A stretch of DNA of 59,580 bases from Acetobacterium wieringae (GCF_026646375.1 NZ_JAIPPU010000020.1:1-59580), one strand, 5' to 3'; shown: positions 10,521-18,138, counted from the stretch's first letter. Numbers and translations: made by a program. The notes: generated by a model not told the origin, from the sequence alone.

Positions 10521-10895
10521 TTAGTTGTAAATGAGTTCCGACAGAACGATCTCGTTGGCCAGGTTCTGAAGGTTGTTCATATAACCCGCCCATTCCAGGG
10601 GCTGGGTTTTCTTGTCCGGAGCCGGATGATTTTTCATCATCCCCGCCATGATCAGCTCCAGTCGGCGCTGGGCTGCCTGATCCACTTCCACCAGGTGTTC
10701 GTTGATCTTGTCGTCGAAGATCAGTTCCATCAACAGATCCGGCTTGAATTCCTTCAGATACTGGTTCCTTAAGTTCCCGTACTTCCCGATTTCCTGACTG
10801 GGTGGAGTCAGGGGTTTGATATCCGGGGTCAGAAACTCCCCTTCCTGGTGATAGGTCAATTCCATAGGTTTGAATGTTTCCTGGTTCTTGCTCAT
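10521..10895 (-). CDS. tnpV: TnpV-like protein, overprinted in the SNF2/methylase gene
   Basis: 124 residues read on the same strand but in another frame of the SNF2/methylase gene. The product resembles the TnpV family of Gram-positive transposons: 'MELTYHQEGEFL.PDI', 'GKYGNLRNQYLKE' and the C-terminal 'WAGYMNNLQNLANEIVLSE', all TnpV-like landmarks. It has its own strong ribosome site (AGAAGGAG, 9 nt before ATG 10895). The overlapping frame of the large gene is a low-complexity linker there, as expected for overprinting. TnpV's function is unknown. The family call rests on remembered motifs; the quality of the start argues that it is translated. Confidence 0.75.
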   Translation of the reverse strand: MSKNQETFKPMELTYHQEGEFLTPDIKPLTPPSQEIGKYGNLRNQYLKEFKPDLLMELIFDDKINEHLVEVDQAAQRRLELIMAGMMKNHPAPDKKTQPLEWAGYMNNLQNLANEIVLSELIYN

Positions 10896-11466
10896 TTTTT
10901 AGTTCTCCTTCTATTTGATTTTTCAGTTGTTCCATTTCAATGGTTTGCACCAGTTTTCCCATTTCAATGAGAAAGGGTTTGGTGGTGTTCGTTACATTAT
11001 TACCCAAAAATATCAGCGACTTAAAGTTTTTAATGTTTTTTATTTGTGCAAAATCTTCCGGATTAAAATAATCCCTGGGGTTATAGCCACATCGGGAAAG
11101 GATCTGATAGATTACGCTGTTATCATACAGAGTGGCAAAGTCACTCACATCCAAATTCCTGAGATAAAGTCTGTTCGAATCCATGATCTCAGTCTTAAAA
11201 TACTCAAACTGATCTTTATTTCGCACTTTCATTTCCGTCATAATGTAGTATGGCAGCGTATGCTTTGAGCGTGTTTCCTGATACTGTTCAGTTGCTCGTT
11301 TAATAATCTCGACTTCATCCACATTTTCCCGGCTCCACAATTTAAAATCCGGGCCATCCGGATTGCGTTTATGGGTATCGCTCACGTCGAATACGTTTTT
11401 AAATTCATACTTCAGCTGATCATCCAGCACCAGAATTCGCTTTGCACCGACGTTGACCGTTCGATT

Positions 11467-11501
11467 GAGTATAATGTACACGCTTGTCAAGACACGAAAT
11501 C
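11467..11501 (+). repeat. IS left end: target duplication GAG and terminal inverted repeat
   Basis: GAG at 11467-11469, then the inverted repeat from 11470, TATAATGTACACGCTTGTCA and onward to GAAATC. It matches the right end in about two thirds of positions, including the first eight bases. Confidence 0.85.
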
Positions 11502-11536
11502 AGAAATATTTAGATAAATCTCCTTTCGCATTTTGA

Positions 11537-12424
11537 TCAGGCAGCCAATGCCATATTTTCATAGAATACAGCTGCCGGTGTTTTGTAATCGAATCGTTGG
11601 TGACCACGCTTGTGGTTATATTTAGCGATGTATTCCTTTGTCATAGCTTTCACTTCAGTAACGGTTTCCGGGTACAGCAAATACAGGCGTTCCCATTTAT
11701 ATGATCGGAAAAACCGTTCAATGGCAATATTGTCGGTAGCACGGCCTTTACCATCCATGCTGATTTTAGTTGTTTTGAAGCTTTTAATCAGGTCAATATA
11801 GGCATTTGACGTAAACTGACTGCCCTGGTCACTGTTAATAATCTCAGGTGCGCCATAGTTTTCAACGGCATTTTTTATAACACGGGTGACCATATCGGTT
11901 TGCAGGGTGTTGCTGATGGTGTATCCCACAATATAGCGGGAATACCAGTCAATGATAGCGGTTAAATACACAAATCCATTTGGAGTTCCAATATAAGTAA
12001 TATCAATGGACCACACCTGATTCGGTCGGTCAATTTCCAGATTTCTCAGCAGGTAGGGATAGGTTTTTGCAGCTTTGGCCCGCTTACTCAGATTAGGACC
12101 GGGATAGAAACAGACAATATCCATTTCCATCATATAACGTCTGACAAGACGTCTGCCCACGTTATGAAAACCCTGTTTATGCAGTTCATTCCGGATTCGT
12201 CTGACGCCAAAGGCAGGTTCCTCGTAATGAATACGATCAATGGCATTTTTAATATTGATTTCATCCCTGGATGGCGAAACATCTACAGGTACATGATAAG
12301 CTGTCGATCGCGATAGCATCAGAAGTTGACACTGTTTTTTTATGGTTAAGGAAGGGTGCTTCCAATCAATTAACGCTCTTTTTTCTTCATTTGAGAGATT
12401 TGAATTTGTTTTTTTTTTAGCCAA
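11537..12424 (-). CDS. IS3-family transposase OrfB (rve integrase core)
   Basis: 295-residue DDE transposase subunit. Seen: an HTH_21-like N-terminus ('YEEPAFGVRRIRNELHKQGF'), the first Asp in 'WSIDITYI', the second in 'NSDQGSQFTS', and the Glu in 'NIAIERFFRSYKWE', giving the D-D-35-E pattern of IS3 elements. It is probably made as an OrfAB fusion by -1 frameshifting at a run of ten A residues where OrfA and OrfB overlap (about 12410-12424). Length is normal and there is no internal stop, so the element looks active. Confidence 0.95.
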   Translation of the reverse strand: MAKKKTNSNLSNEEKRALIDWKHPSLTIKKQCQLLMLSRSTAYHVPVDVSPSRDEINIKNAIDRIHYEEPAFGVRRIRNELHKQGFHNVGRRLVRRYMMEMDIVCFYPGPNLSKRAKAAKTYPYLLRNLEIDRPNQVWSIDITYIGTPNGFVYLTAIIDWYSRYIVGYTISNTLQTDMVTRVIKNAVENYGAPEIINSDQGSQFTSNAYIDLIKSFKTTKISMDGKGRATDNIAIERFFRSYKWERLYLLYPETVTEVKAMTKEYIAKYNHKRGHQRFDYKTPAAVFYENMALAA

Positions 12425-12690
12425 TCGACATCCAGTGTTAATTCGCCTATTTTCTTTACGAGCAGCTCCTTTTCATCTTCATGCTCCTGTTTGAGTTTGT
12501 CCACATCTTCATTTTTCTTATTGAAGACGGCTGACATATTGGCGATAAATTCGGTTTTCCAACGGCTTAACAATTGCTGAGATACTTCATGCTTTTTTGC
12601 GATCTCAGCTAACGTATTTTCTTCTCTGAGGATTTCCAGTACGATGGTTGCTTTTTCCTCAGGGGTCCAGGTTCGTCGTTTTTTACTCAT
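12370..12690 (-). CDS. IS3-family OrfA (helix-turn-helix, leucine zipper)
   Basis: 106-residue protein: an N-terminal HTH_Tnp_1 domain ('TPEEKATIVLEILREENTLAEIAKKHEVSQQLLSRWK') that binds the terminal repeats, then a heptad coiled coil ('KLKQEHEDEKELLVKKIGELTLDVDWLKKK') for dimerisation. It overlaps OrfB by 55 nt; the A10 run in the overlap is the likely programmed frameshift site. Confidence 0.92.
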   Translation of the reverse strand: MSKKRRTWTPEEKATIVLEILREENTLAEIAKKHEVSQQLLSRWKTEFIANMSAVFNKKNEDVDKLKQEHEDEKELLVKKIGELTLDVDWLKKKQIQISQMKKKER

Positions 12691-12714
12691 GTGTATAGTT
12701 TATCTTATTTTCTG

Positions 12715-12749
12715 GATTTTGTGTCCAACTATTTGTGAACATTATAGAG
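12715..12749 (-). repeat. IS right end: terminal inverted repeat and target duplication GAG
   Basis: Read on the minus strand from 12746: TATAATGTTCACAAATAGTT, then GGACACAAAATC. The duplicated GAG is at 12747-12749. In the interrupted gene the IS supplies a TAG stop ten codons or fewer into the end. Confidence 0.85.
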
Positions 12750-12938
12750 CTTTTTATTCCATGCCTCGATTCCGGTTACTGCGGTTGCATCCGGCCGTTG
12801 GAAGACGATCAGCATCTGATTGTAAAAGGTATGCTTATAATGCCAGGCCGACCGTTCCAGAAAGGTCATCCAGTTTTCAGGTGTCTGAAAATTTTCTTGC
12901 GCTATTTGGGGAAAATGTTGTATTTCTCTTGAATTCAT
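12747..12938 (-). pseudogene. SNF2/methylase gene, N-terminal fragment
   Basis: About 63 codons preceding the IS: 'NWMTFLERSAWHYKHTFYNQ', 'MLIVFQRPDATAVTGIEAWN', 'KKL'. This is the ArdC-type single-strand DNA binding start typical of conjugative SNF2/methylase proteins. It continues, after the IS, as 'NRTVNVGAKRILVLDDQ' at 11469. ATG 12938 is chosen because AAAGGTG sits 6 nt upstream; GTG 12947 is part of that ribosome site. As it stands translation runs into the IS and stops after 'YNVHK' at 12729. Confidence 0.85.
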
Positions 12939-12980
12939 TCTATTCACCTTTCGTCAATATGCGTTTGTCATTGTGATTGA

Positions 12981-13009
12981 AAAGAAAAAAGAGATCCGAT
13001 TGGATCTCC
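12981..13009 (-). terminator. Intrinsic terminator, minus strand, before the SNF2/methylase gene
   Basis: GAGATCC-AATC-GGATCTC on the minus strand followed by TTTTTTCTTTTC. It separates the 13173 gene from the SNF2/methylase gene, which would then need its own promoter or readthrough. Confidence 0.65.
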
Positions 13010-13031
13010 TTGCGATGTGTTTCCTGTATTT

Positions 13032-13048
13032 TGTTTCCTCGGGAAACA
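13032..13048. repeat. Palindrome copy 1 (centre TCG)
   Basis: 17 bp TGTTTCC-TCG-GGAAACA. Lies between the 13173 gene and the terminator at 12981-13009. Confidence 0.95.
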
Positions 13049-13172
13049 AGATTATTGTTAGGATTCTCCTTTTAGACCATTTTCATCCGAAACAAATACG
13101 ATCTTTTTATGGTCTTATTCAAAATAAAAGAGTTTAAATTCATTAGTTAAAGAACATAATTTTGACTTGAAT

Positions 13173-13505
13173 TTAGTCTATCGATATTTCAATCATATTT
13201 CCTTCTCGATCTTTAGCAAAAATAATCAAGAAATTACCATCATACTTCATTACTTGATATTGATTTGTATAATGCGAATAATATCTATCATCCAAATTTC
13301 TATCATCTTCTTTCCAAATGATATCAACAAAACTATTATACGAATCGATTTTTGCCCTAACAGATTCTGTTTCATGATAGATAACCCTTGAATCCTGTTT
13401 TATTGTAACCATTGCATTGTGAGGAAACTCATTATTTCTGTCTTTATGCAAATAATCATTAATCGCCATTTGCGAATCAGCAGCCATGTCCATATCTATT
13501 TTCAT
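13173..13505 (-). CDS. Hypothetical protein
   Basis: 110 residues, soluble, acidic, probably beta-rich in the second half ('NQYQVMKYDGNFLIIFAKDREGNMIEISID'). No family recognised and no shared C-terminal tail. It has a strong ribosome site (AAAGGAG) and its own promoter upstream, and a terminator downstream, so it is likely a single-gene unit. Confidence 0.7.
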   Translation of the reverse strand: MKIDMDMAADSQMAINDYLHKDRNNEFPHNAMVTIKQDSRVIYHETESVRAKIDSYNSFVDIIWKEDDRNLDDRYYSHYTNQYQVMKYDGNFLIIFAKDREGNMIEISID

Positions 13506-13540
13506 AATTTTCTCCTTTAAAAATATTTTAATTATTTCTT

Positions 13541-13570
13541 ATTATAGCATGAAATATTATATTTGCACAA
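13541..13570 (-). promoter_or_regulatory. Promoter for the 13173 gene
   Basis: Minus strand TTGTGC (13565-13570), an 18-nt spacer and TATAAT (13541-13546), 36 nt before the start codon. Confidence 0.6.
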
Positions 13571-13645
13571 CTTAACTCCTTACATCATTGTCAAGCTAAA
13601 CTTTTGATGCTTGTACGCCGAAATATATTAAATAAATTAAAATCC

Positions 13646-13662
13646 TGTTTCCCGAGGAAACA
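13646..13662. repeat. Palindrome copy 2 (centre CGA)
   Basis: TGTTTCC-CGA-GGAAACA, beginning 3 nt after the stop of the tagged ArdC-like gene. Confidence 0.95.
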
Positions 13663-13665
13663 GAA

Positions 13666-14679
13666 TCACATTTCCTGCTCCCATTCTTCTTCATAGTCTT
13701 CAGACTGTACCCCGGCATTAAGTTGATTCAAATGTTCTTCCATCGCCCCGATATGTTCTTTATAGGTATTGTTGATCTTGTCCATGGACAGGTTCAGGCT
13801 ATGTTTTTTCTGTTCTTCTGCCGGCAGCGCTTCGATCTGTTCCAGAAAACTCTGGTAATGGGATGCCAGATGATCTTTGGTTCCTTCGGTGACTTCCAGG
13901 CCAAAGCGACTCAAAAACATAATGGTCAAGCCGTCTGCTTCAAATTCATGCTGGTGTTCACTTATTTCGGAACGAAATGCTTCGACTGTATGATCTAAAA
14001 AAGCATGGGACATTTCATGCAGAAAGGTCCCGAGCTTTTGAGTGTCCTGGAGTTTTTCATTCAATCTGATTTCATTGGTAGATGGCGTATAGGAACCTCG
14101 TAATTTGATCGATCGTAAGGCCGTTTCCTCAACCGGAAATCCCTGATCTTCACAATAACTCCGAAGTTGCTGATATAGGGTGGCATGATCCTGAGATGCT
14201 TCTCCAAAACTCACTAACCGGGGGTATTCGGCTACCGGGCAGTCGGTTTGAGAAATATCAAAAACCGATCCCAGTTTAAACCGCATGACCGATTTTACCT
14301 CGATCTCTCCCCGCTTAATCCGCTCTCGTTCACTTTTGGTCGCATTAATTAAAGGAGTGGACGTATTTTCACCATCCCGATAAAAATAAGACGCTTTAAC
14401 CGGTACCAGGATCTTCATGCTTTTTTGACCCTTCTGCACCTGATAACCTTTTTCTTTATAAAACTGATAACTGCCCACAAAGGATGCCCGATCATTCTGA
14501 GAAAAAATAAGCTGCTGATTTCGGGGACTGTAACGATAAAACTTTGAAGAAAACTCTAAATATTCAGCAATAACCGCCGGATCACGCTTGAATGACTCAC
14601 CCAGATCAATTATTTTCTGGTTATAGAGATCCATTTCTTTTTTAATATCTTCAGGACTTCGCTTCTCATACTTGGCCAT
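13666..14679 (-). CDS. ArdC-like antirestriction protein with shared C-terminal tail
   Basis: 337 residues. N-terminal half is the ArdC N-domain ('EYLEFSSKFYRYSPRNQQLI'), which binds single-stranded DNA in ArdC. A zinc metallopeptidase-like motif 'LHEMSHAFLDH' (HExxH, about residues 220-224) with a downstream Glu ('FEADGL') follows. ArdC proteins protect incoming plasmid DNA from host restriction, and the pSa ArdC enters the recipient. The C-terminal helical region is followed by the acidic tail 'EEEWEQEM'. It starts directly at the stop of the 69-residue gene upstream. A palindrome copy follows the stop by 3 nt. Paralogous to the 578-residue protein at 24167. Confidence 0.85.
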   Translation of the reverse strand: MAKYEKRSPEDIKKEMDLYNQKIIDLGESFKRDPAVIAEYLEFSSKFYRYSPRNQQLIFSQNDRASFVGSYQFYKEKGYQVQKGQKSMKILVPVKASYFYRDGENTSTPLINATKSERERIKRGEIEVKSVMRFKLGSVFDISQTDCPVAEYPRLVSFGEASQDHATLYQQLRSYCEDQGFPVEETALRSIKLRGSYTPSTNEIRLNEKLQDTQKLGTFLHEMSHAFLDHTVEAFRSEISEHQHEFEADGLTIMFLSRFGLEVTEGTKDHLASHYQSFLEQIEALPAEEQKKHSLNLSMDKINNTYKEHIGAMEEHLNQLNAGVQSEDYEEEWEQEM

Positions 14680-14889
14680 TTACCGATCTCCCATTTCCTT
14701 AAGAATACCCATTTGAACCGGTTTTGGTAAAAGTTCCAGTGGCGCTAAATCTTCATCAGCAATCTGTTCGCCGGCGATAATAAATTCCTCCGGAACTTCG
14801 ACATAAAACCACTCACCATTCTCATTTTTAACAATCGCTTTACCATTCATATAACCGATCACTTCATTTTCAATTGCTAGAGCTTGCAT
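14680..14889 (-). CDS. Small hypothetical protein
   Basis: 69 residues, acidic, with a small beta-sheet-like N-terminus ('VIGYMNGKAIVKNENGEWFYVEV'). No family recognised. Its stop abuts the start of the ArdC-like gene, so the two are co-translated and perhaps functionally linked. Good AAAGGA ribosome site 8 nt before the start; a palindrome copy lies 19 nt upstream of it. Confidence 0.65.
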   Translation of the reverse strand: MQALAIENEVIGYMNGKAIVKNENGEWFYVEVPEEFIIAGEQIADEDLAPLELLPKPVQMGILKEMGDR

Positions 14890-14907
14890 TTTTTATTCCT
14901 TTCTGCC

Positions 14908-14924
14908 TGTTTCCTCGGGAAACA
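14908..14924. repeat. Palindrome copy 3 (centre TCG)
   Basis: Copy 19 nt before the start of the 69-residue gene; paired with copy 4, 38 bp away. Confidence 0.95.
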
Positions 14925-14945
14925 AGACGTTCGTTTTTTTAATTT

Positions 14946-14962
14946 TGTTTCCTCGGGAAACA
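14946..14962. repeat. Palindrome copy 4 (centre TCG)
   Basis: Copy beginning 3 nt after the stop of the tagged gene at 14966. Confidence 0.95.
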
Positions 14963-14965
14963 GAA

Positions 14966-15691
14966 TTACATTTCCGGCTCCCACTCATCTTCAAGATCCT
15001 CATATCTTTGATCTTGTGTACTATCATGCGCTTTTTCATCCAACACCACTTCACTAAACATCTTATTAAATTCTGAAGTTGAAATATAACCGGCACAGGC
15101 CAAAGCAAATTTTTCGCCCGTTACCTCATCACAATCAGCAATAGAAATATTGCCATTCTCCAGCAACTCGTAACTGCATGCCATCAACGGTTTAAAGTAG
15201 TCACAGCCATAGGGAGTAATGCGGCTTTCTTCATTCCAGACAAAGGATGCCGGCATATCCACATCCCCAATAATCAACTCACAGTCAAAAGCTTGATTGC
15301 TGTTAAGTAATTCCCCAAAGGTTTTATACTGACTGCCTTGACTCTCTCTAATTTGACCACTGTCTAGCAGCTCACTAAAAGTCATATTTGTAATTTCATT
15401 TTCCTTGTAGTTTTGATCAATCAACCAATCTGAATAAAATCCAACCCCTTCAAAAACAATCGGATCACGCTCGGCATCCATCGGATCCCCAAAGGGATCA
15501 ATAACTTCTGACTCCGCAATCCATTCCCGTCTGGCGATGACTTCCTCATTCTGCACAATGGTAATATCCGAACCATTTTCACACACCATTTCGTCGGCCA
15601 GCTTCAACCCCTCCTTCAAGCTATCCACTTCTACTACGGCCCCATCATACACAATGCATAAGAACTGCGTTACACTCTCATTCCGCTCCAC
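14966..15691 (-). CDS. Hypothetical tagged protein, 241 residues
   Basis: Acidic soluble protein with no recognised family. The first 50 residues look like a small alpha/beta domain ('CIVYDGAVVEVDSLKEGLKLADEMV'). The middle holds two similar pieces ('NMTFSELLDSGQIRESQGSQ' and 'YKTFGELLNSNQAFDCEL'). It ends in the shared tail 'LEDEWEPEM', which is why I group it with the putative translocated set. GTG 15691 has the ribosome site AGGAGG. Palindrome copies lie 3 nt after the stop and a terminator lies upstream, so it probably begins a transcription unit. Confidence 0.75.
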   Translation of the reverse strand: MERNESVTQFLCIVYDGAVVEVDSLKEGLKLADEMVCENGSDITIVQNEEVIARREWIAESEVIDPFGDPMDAERDPIVFEGVGFYSDWLIDQNYKENEITNMTFSELLDSGQIRESQGSQYKTFGELLNSNQAFDCELIIGDVDMPASFVWNEESRITPYGCDYFKPLMACSYELLENGNISIADCDEVTGEKFALACAGYISTSEFNKMFSEVVLDEKAHDSTQDQRYEDLEDEWEPEM

Positions 15692-15743
15692 TTCTTACCT
15701 CCTGAAAATTCATATTTTTTAATCGGATCATTGAATCTTTCAA

Positions 15744-15768
15744 TAAAAAAAGAGATCTTTTTTGATCT
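15744..15768 (-). terminator. Intrinsic terminator between the 15837 and 14966 genes
   Basis: Minus strand AGATC-AAAAAA-GATCT followed by C and seven T residues. Short stem but an excellent T run. Confidence 0.6.
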
Positions 15769-15780
15769 TCAACCATTTCC

Positions 15781-15797
15781 TGTTTCCTCGGGAAACA
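15781..15797. repeat. Palindrome copy 5 (centre TCG)
   Basis: Second of two copies in the gap, 36 bp from copy 6. Confidence 0.95.
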
Positions 15798-15816
15798 CGC
15801 TCTTATTTTCTGTTCC

Positions 15817-15833
15817 TGTTTCCTCGGGAAACA
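15817..15833. repeat. Palindrome copy 6 (centre TCG)
   Basis: Begins 3 nt after the stop of the tagged gene at 15837. Confidence 0.95.
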
Positions 15834-15836
15834 AAT

Positions 15837-16679
15837 TTACATTTCCGGCTCCCATTCATCCTCAAACGATTGCTCCGATTGCTGTTTAGAAATATCACTA
15901 AACTGCTCATAAACCTGGCTTTCGTCCCACTGTAAGCCCTGTTCGTCCTGGTGAATATTGGTGGCTCGAATGAATTGCCGGCCGTTAAATAACAGGGCGT
16001 CGCTCCCGTTTACATCCAATACCACCGTCTGATCGGAAGCATTGGTTTGAAAAACATCGCCTTTTCTTAATACATTGCATTGCGGTTGCTGATCAATTTT
16101 TATTCCGTCCTGATAATTTTTCATTTTTTCACTTAAATGGTTACAGCCATAAAAAATATTATTTCCCATACTGATATCCGCCGGCATTTTCACGTCATGG
16201 ATGATCGAATTGGCAAAGGCATAATTCCCGATTTCCGTAATTGAATCCGGTAGAATCAGATCGGTTACACTGGTATTATTGTAAAATCCCCAATCCGCTA
16301 CCGCTGTAACCGGGTATGAAATCCCCTGGTACTCGACCAGCTCAACCGGTGAAATTGGAATATTAATAGGTCGTACATCATCGTGGAAGTTTGAACCCTG
16401 CAACACTGCCCGGTTATTTTCTGGATCAATGGCAAAACATAAACCTTCTATGATACAAAATGGATTGTTGTAATACTTCTTTATTTCTGCCAATGGCGGA
16501 ACGATCCGATAATCATCAAAGTAACGGGCAGCAGCCCACACGGGCTTTTGGGTATCTTCATCAATCTCCGCATCGAATGCCCAGATAAATTGATCCCCAT
16601 TAAATAACAGCAAGTCATTTTCATGCGCTTCTAACGTAACTAAATACTTTGCAAATGATCCGTTTTTAATTTTCTGCAT
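15837..16679 (-). CDS. Tagged protein with BspA-type leucine-rich repeats and two 'LLFNG' domains
   Basis: 280 residues. Residues about 1-60 and 205-265 are two copies of an unnamed domain with the core 'LLFNG(D/R)QFI.A', also present in the 17686 protein ('ALLFTGTQFIKA'). Between them are BspA/LRR_5-type repeats ('VTDLILPDSITEIGNYAFAN'). The tail is 'FEDEWEPEM'. BspA-type repeats usually mediate protein binding. There is no signal peptide, so any export would have to use another route such as the T4SS. Palindrome copies flank it on both sides. Function unknown. Confidence 0.75.
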   Translation of the reverse strand: MQKIKNGSFAKYLVTLEAHENDLLLFNGDQFIWAFDAEIDEDTQKPVWAAARYFDDYRIVPPLAEIKKYYNNPFCIIEGLCFAIDPENNRAVLQGSNFHDDVRPINIPISPVELVEYQGISYPVTAVADWGFYNNTSVTDLILPDSITEIGNYAFANSIIHDVKMPADISMGNNIFYGCNHLSEKMKNYQDGIKIDQQPQCNVLRKGDVFQTNASDQTVVLDVNGSDALLFNGRQFIRATNIHQDEQGLQWDESQVYEQFSDISKQQSEQSFEDEWEPEM

Positions 16680-16701
16680 TTTTTCTCCTTTTCGAATATC
16701 T

Positions 16702-16718
16702 TGTTTCCTCGGGAAACA
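16702..16718. repeat. Palindrome copy 7 (centre TCG)
   Basis: 23 nt before the start of the 15837 gene; 38 bp from copy 8. Confidence 0.95.
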
Positions 16719-16739
16719 GGATTAGTCTTTTCGCCATTT

Positions 16740-16756
16740 TGTTTCCTCGGGAAACA
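16740..16756. repeat. Palindrome copy 8 (centre TCG)
   Basis: 28 nt after the stop of the 16785 gene. Confidence 0.95.
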
Positions 16757-16784
16757 GGATTATCTGTATTCCCATATTCAACGA

Positions 16785-17249
16785 TTAATAGACATCGATC
16801 CATTTTGAACATATAAAAAAAACCCATGCATCTGGAATAGCACAGCGCCTTCCCGGCTTTATATAACCGGATTCAAGTTCGTGTTGTAATTCAAATTTCA
16901 TTTTTTCCACTTCAAACATAATGGCGATACGAAAATCTAAAACCGGCTTGATTATTTCACCGGTTCGTTGATTGATCCAGTTCTGCCCATCTGTTTTTAA
17001 TGGCGTGACTGACGGGATATAACTGTCTTTTAAGTCTGTGATATCTTTTTTATAAATCGATTCCGAAAGAATGGAATGTTTCAGGTCGGTCTGTAAAATC
17101 TTCAGGGCAAAATCCAGACAAGCAATTTTGCCAGTAATATCCTTTTCCATGGCAAGGCCATTCTGAATGGCAAATAATGCATCGTCAAAATTTTCTTTAA
17201 ATCCACCGATGTAAATTTTCGGCTGTTTTGGTTTCTTTTTTCCAAACAT
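16785..17249 (-). CDS. Hypothetical protein
   Basis: 154 residues with a basic N-terminus ('MFGKKKPKQPK') and a helical body; no signal peptide or tail. No family recognised. Starts 4 nt after the stop of the 17254 gene, so the pair is an operon. The N-terminal Lys cluster could bind nucleic acid, but this is a guess. Confidence 0.6.
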   Translation of the reverse strand: MFGKKKPKQPKIYIGGFKENFDDALFAIQNGLAMEKDITGKIACLDFALKILQTDLKHSILSESIYKKDITDLKDSYIPSVTPLKTDGQNWINQRTGEIIKPVLDFRIAIMFEVEKMKFELQHELESGYIKPGRRCAIPDAWVFFICSKWIDVY

Positions 17250-17253
17250 CGGC

Positions 17254-17586
17254 TCACTCCTTTAGAAATTCTTCAAGCAGTTCAATGATGACTAACTTGA
17301 TTCGGGTTTCCGTTGGTGGAAAGCGATAAATTAAACTGCCCAGTTCGTTGCACACAATGCGGTAATTTTCATCAATTAATCCCCTTCGCATGATCATCAA
17401 ATATCGTAAATAGAACATGTAGTTATAACCGCTTTGATACGACTTCCTGCTTTTTGTCTTTTTGAGTTTTTTGAGAAATAGGCAAAGCGCTTCTCTGGCT
17501 TCAGTATTCAATTCTGGTTCGGTAAAAAAATTATATTTCCCGAAAGTGTTAAACAATTCCTTTGTAACAGTGTCCATTTCTGTCAA
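17254..17586 (-). CDS. Hypothetical protein
   Basis: 110 residues, helical and basic in the middle ('KKLKKTKSRKSYQSGYNYMF'). No recognised family. Forms a two-gene unit with the 16785 gene and is flanked upstream by two palindrome copies. Confidence 0.6.
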   Translation of the reverse strand: MTEMDTVTKELFNTFGKYNFFTEPELNTEAREALCLFLKKLKKTKSRKSYQSGYNYMFYLRYLMIMRRGLIDENYRIVCNELGSLIYRFPPTETRIKLVIIELLEEFLKE

Positions 17587-17611
17587 TTACTCCTTTATTT
17601 CCTGATTTTCT

Positions 17612-17628
17612 TGTTTCCTCGGGAAACA
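17612..17628. repeat. Palindrome copy 9 (centre TCG)
   Basis: 26 nt before the start of the 17254 gene. Confidence 0.95.
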
Positions 17629-17660
17629 AAAATGCTTCAATGCTCGACACTCCGATTTTC

Positions 17661-17677
17661 TGTTTCCTCGGGAAACA
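17661..17677. repeat. Palindrome copy 10 (centre TCG)
   Basis: 8 nt after the stop of the tagged gene at 17686. Confidence 0.95.
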
Positions 17678-17685
17678 GATTACCT

Positions 17686-18138
17686 TTATATTTCCGGCTC
17701 CCAGTCTTCGTCAAGCTCATAGTCTTCTTCCCGGGTCAGCTCCGCATGAACCCGATCAAAACCATCATTTAGCAGATTAAAGCCCTCATTTTCAAACCGC
17801 TCATGGATGTGATTCAAAAGATCCGTTCCCTCAAAACGATTTTCAACAACCAGCAGCGCCTTAATCATTTCCGCTTCATTGGTCTGCTTCATGCTGGCCA
17901 AATCCTGTTTGAGATCCTGGAAACCCAGGTTTTCATAGTTTTTTGGTATCTGATCAATCGACTGATAATAATTCCCGAAATCCCAGATCAATTTACCTTC
18001 AATCATCTGGATGCCATGAGCTTTGATAAACTGAGTCCCAGTAAAAAGCAGGGCATCACTGCCCTGCACATCCAAAACCACCGTCTGATCGGCTCCATCG
18101 GTTCGGATGAAGTCCCCTTTTTTAACGGCTGCTGTCAT
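17686..18138 (-). CDS. Tagged protein with one 'LLFTG' domain
   Basis: 150 residues. Residues 1-60 match the repeated domain of the 15837 protein: 'GDFIRTDGADQTVVLDVQGS' against 'GDVFQTNASDQTVVLDVNGS'. A helical region follows, and the tail is 'LDEDWEPEI'. Start codon overlaps the stop of the CpaE-like gene, so it is translationally coupled to the secretion block. Function unknown; the shared domain plus tail suggests an effector or adaptor family specific to this element. Confidence 0.75.
   Translation of the reverse strand: MTAAVKKGDFIRTDGADQTVVLDVQGSDALLFTGTQFIKAHGIQMIEGKLIWDFGNYYQSIDQIPKNYENLGFQDLKQDLASMKQTNEAEMIKALLVVENRFEGTDLLNHIHERFENEGFNLLNDGFDRVHAELTREEDYELDEDWEPEI

Larger units (their letters stand above)
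4081..11490 (-). pseudogene. SNF2 helicase/N6-adenine methylase, C-terminal part, cut by an IS
   Basis: About 2460 codons of a giant conjugative-element protein of the Tn1549/CTn type. In order: an ArdC-like segment; a low-complexity Gly/Ser/Pro/Gln linker (about residues 200-330) with a beta-clamp-like 'QLSLF'; repeated helical modules; an N6-adenine methyltransferase core ('EPGMGVGHF' near 970, motif IV 'GNVPFGDY' near 1033); and an SF2/SNF2 helicase ('GAGKT' near 1667, 'DEAH' near 1825, 'ATGTPISNS' near 1880, 'QQEGRILRQGN' near 2157). It ends in the shared tail 'EGEWEPEQ'. The real frame begins at 11469; upstream codons belong to the insertion. The N-terminal piece is at 12750-12938. The TTG at 11490 lacks a ribosome site, so full activity is doubtful, though the fragment has no internal stop. 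Confidence 0.85.
11470..12746 (-). mobile_element. IS3-family insertion sequence, 1277 bp
   Basis: Bounded by imperfect terminal inverted repeats of about 32 bp beginning TATAATGT(A/T)CAC at both ends and sharing GACAC(G/A)AAATC. The flanking 3-bp direct repeat GAG (11467-11469 and 12747-12749) is a target duplication of IS3-family size. It encodes OrfA and OrfB in overlapping frames. Removing the element and one GAG rejoins '..WNKKL' to 'NRTVNVGAK..' in frame, so the insertion interrupted the SNF2/methylase gene near codon 63. The clean ends and intact genes suggest a recent insertion. Confidence 0.93.
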
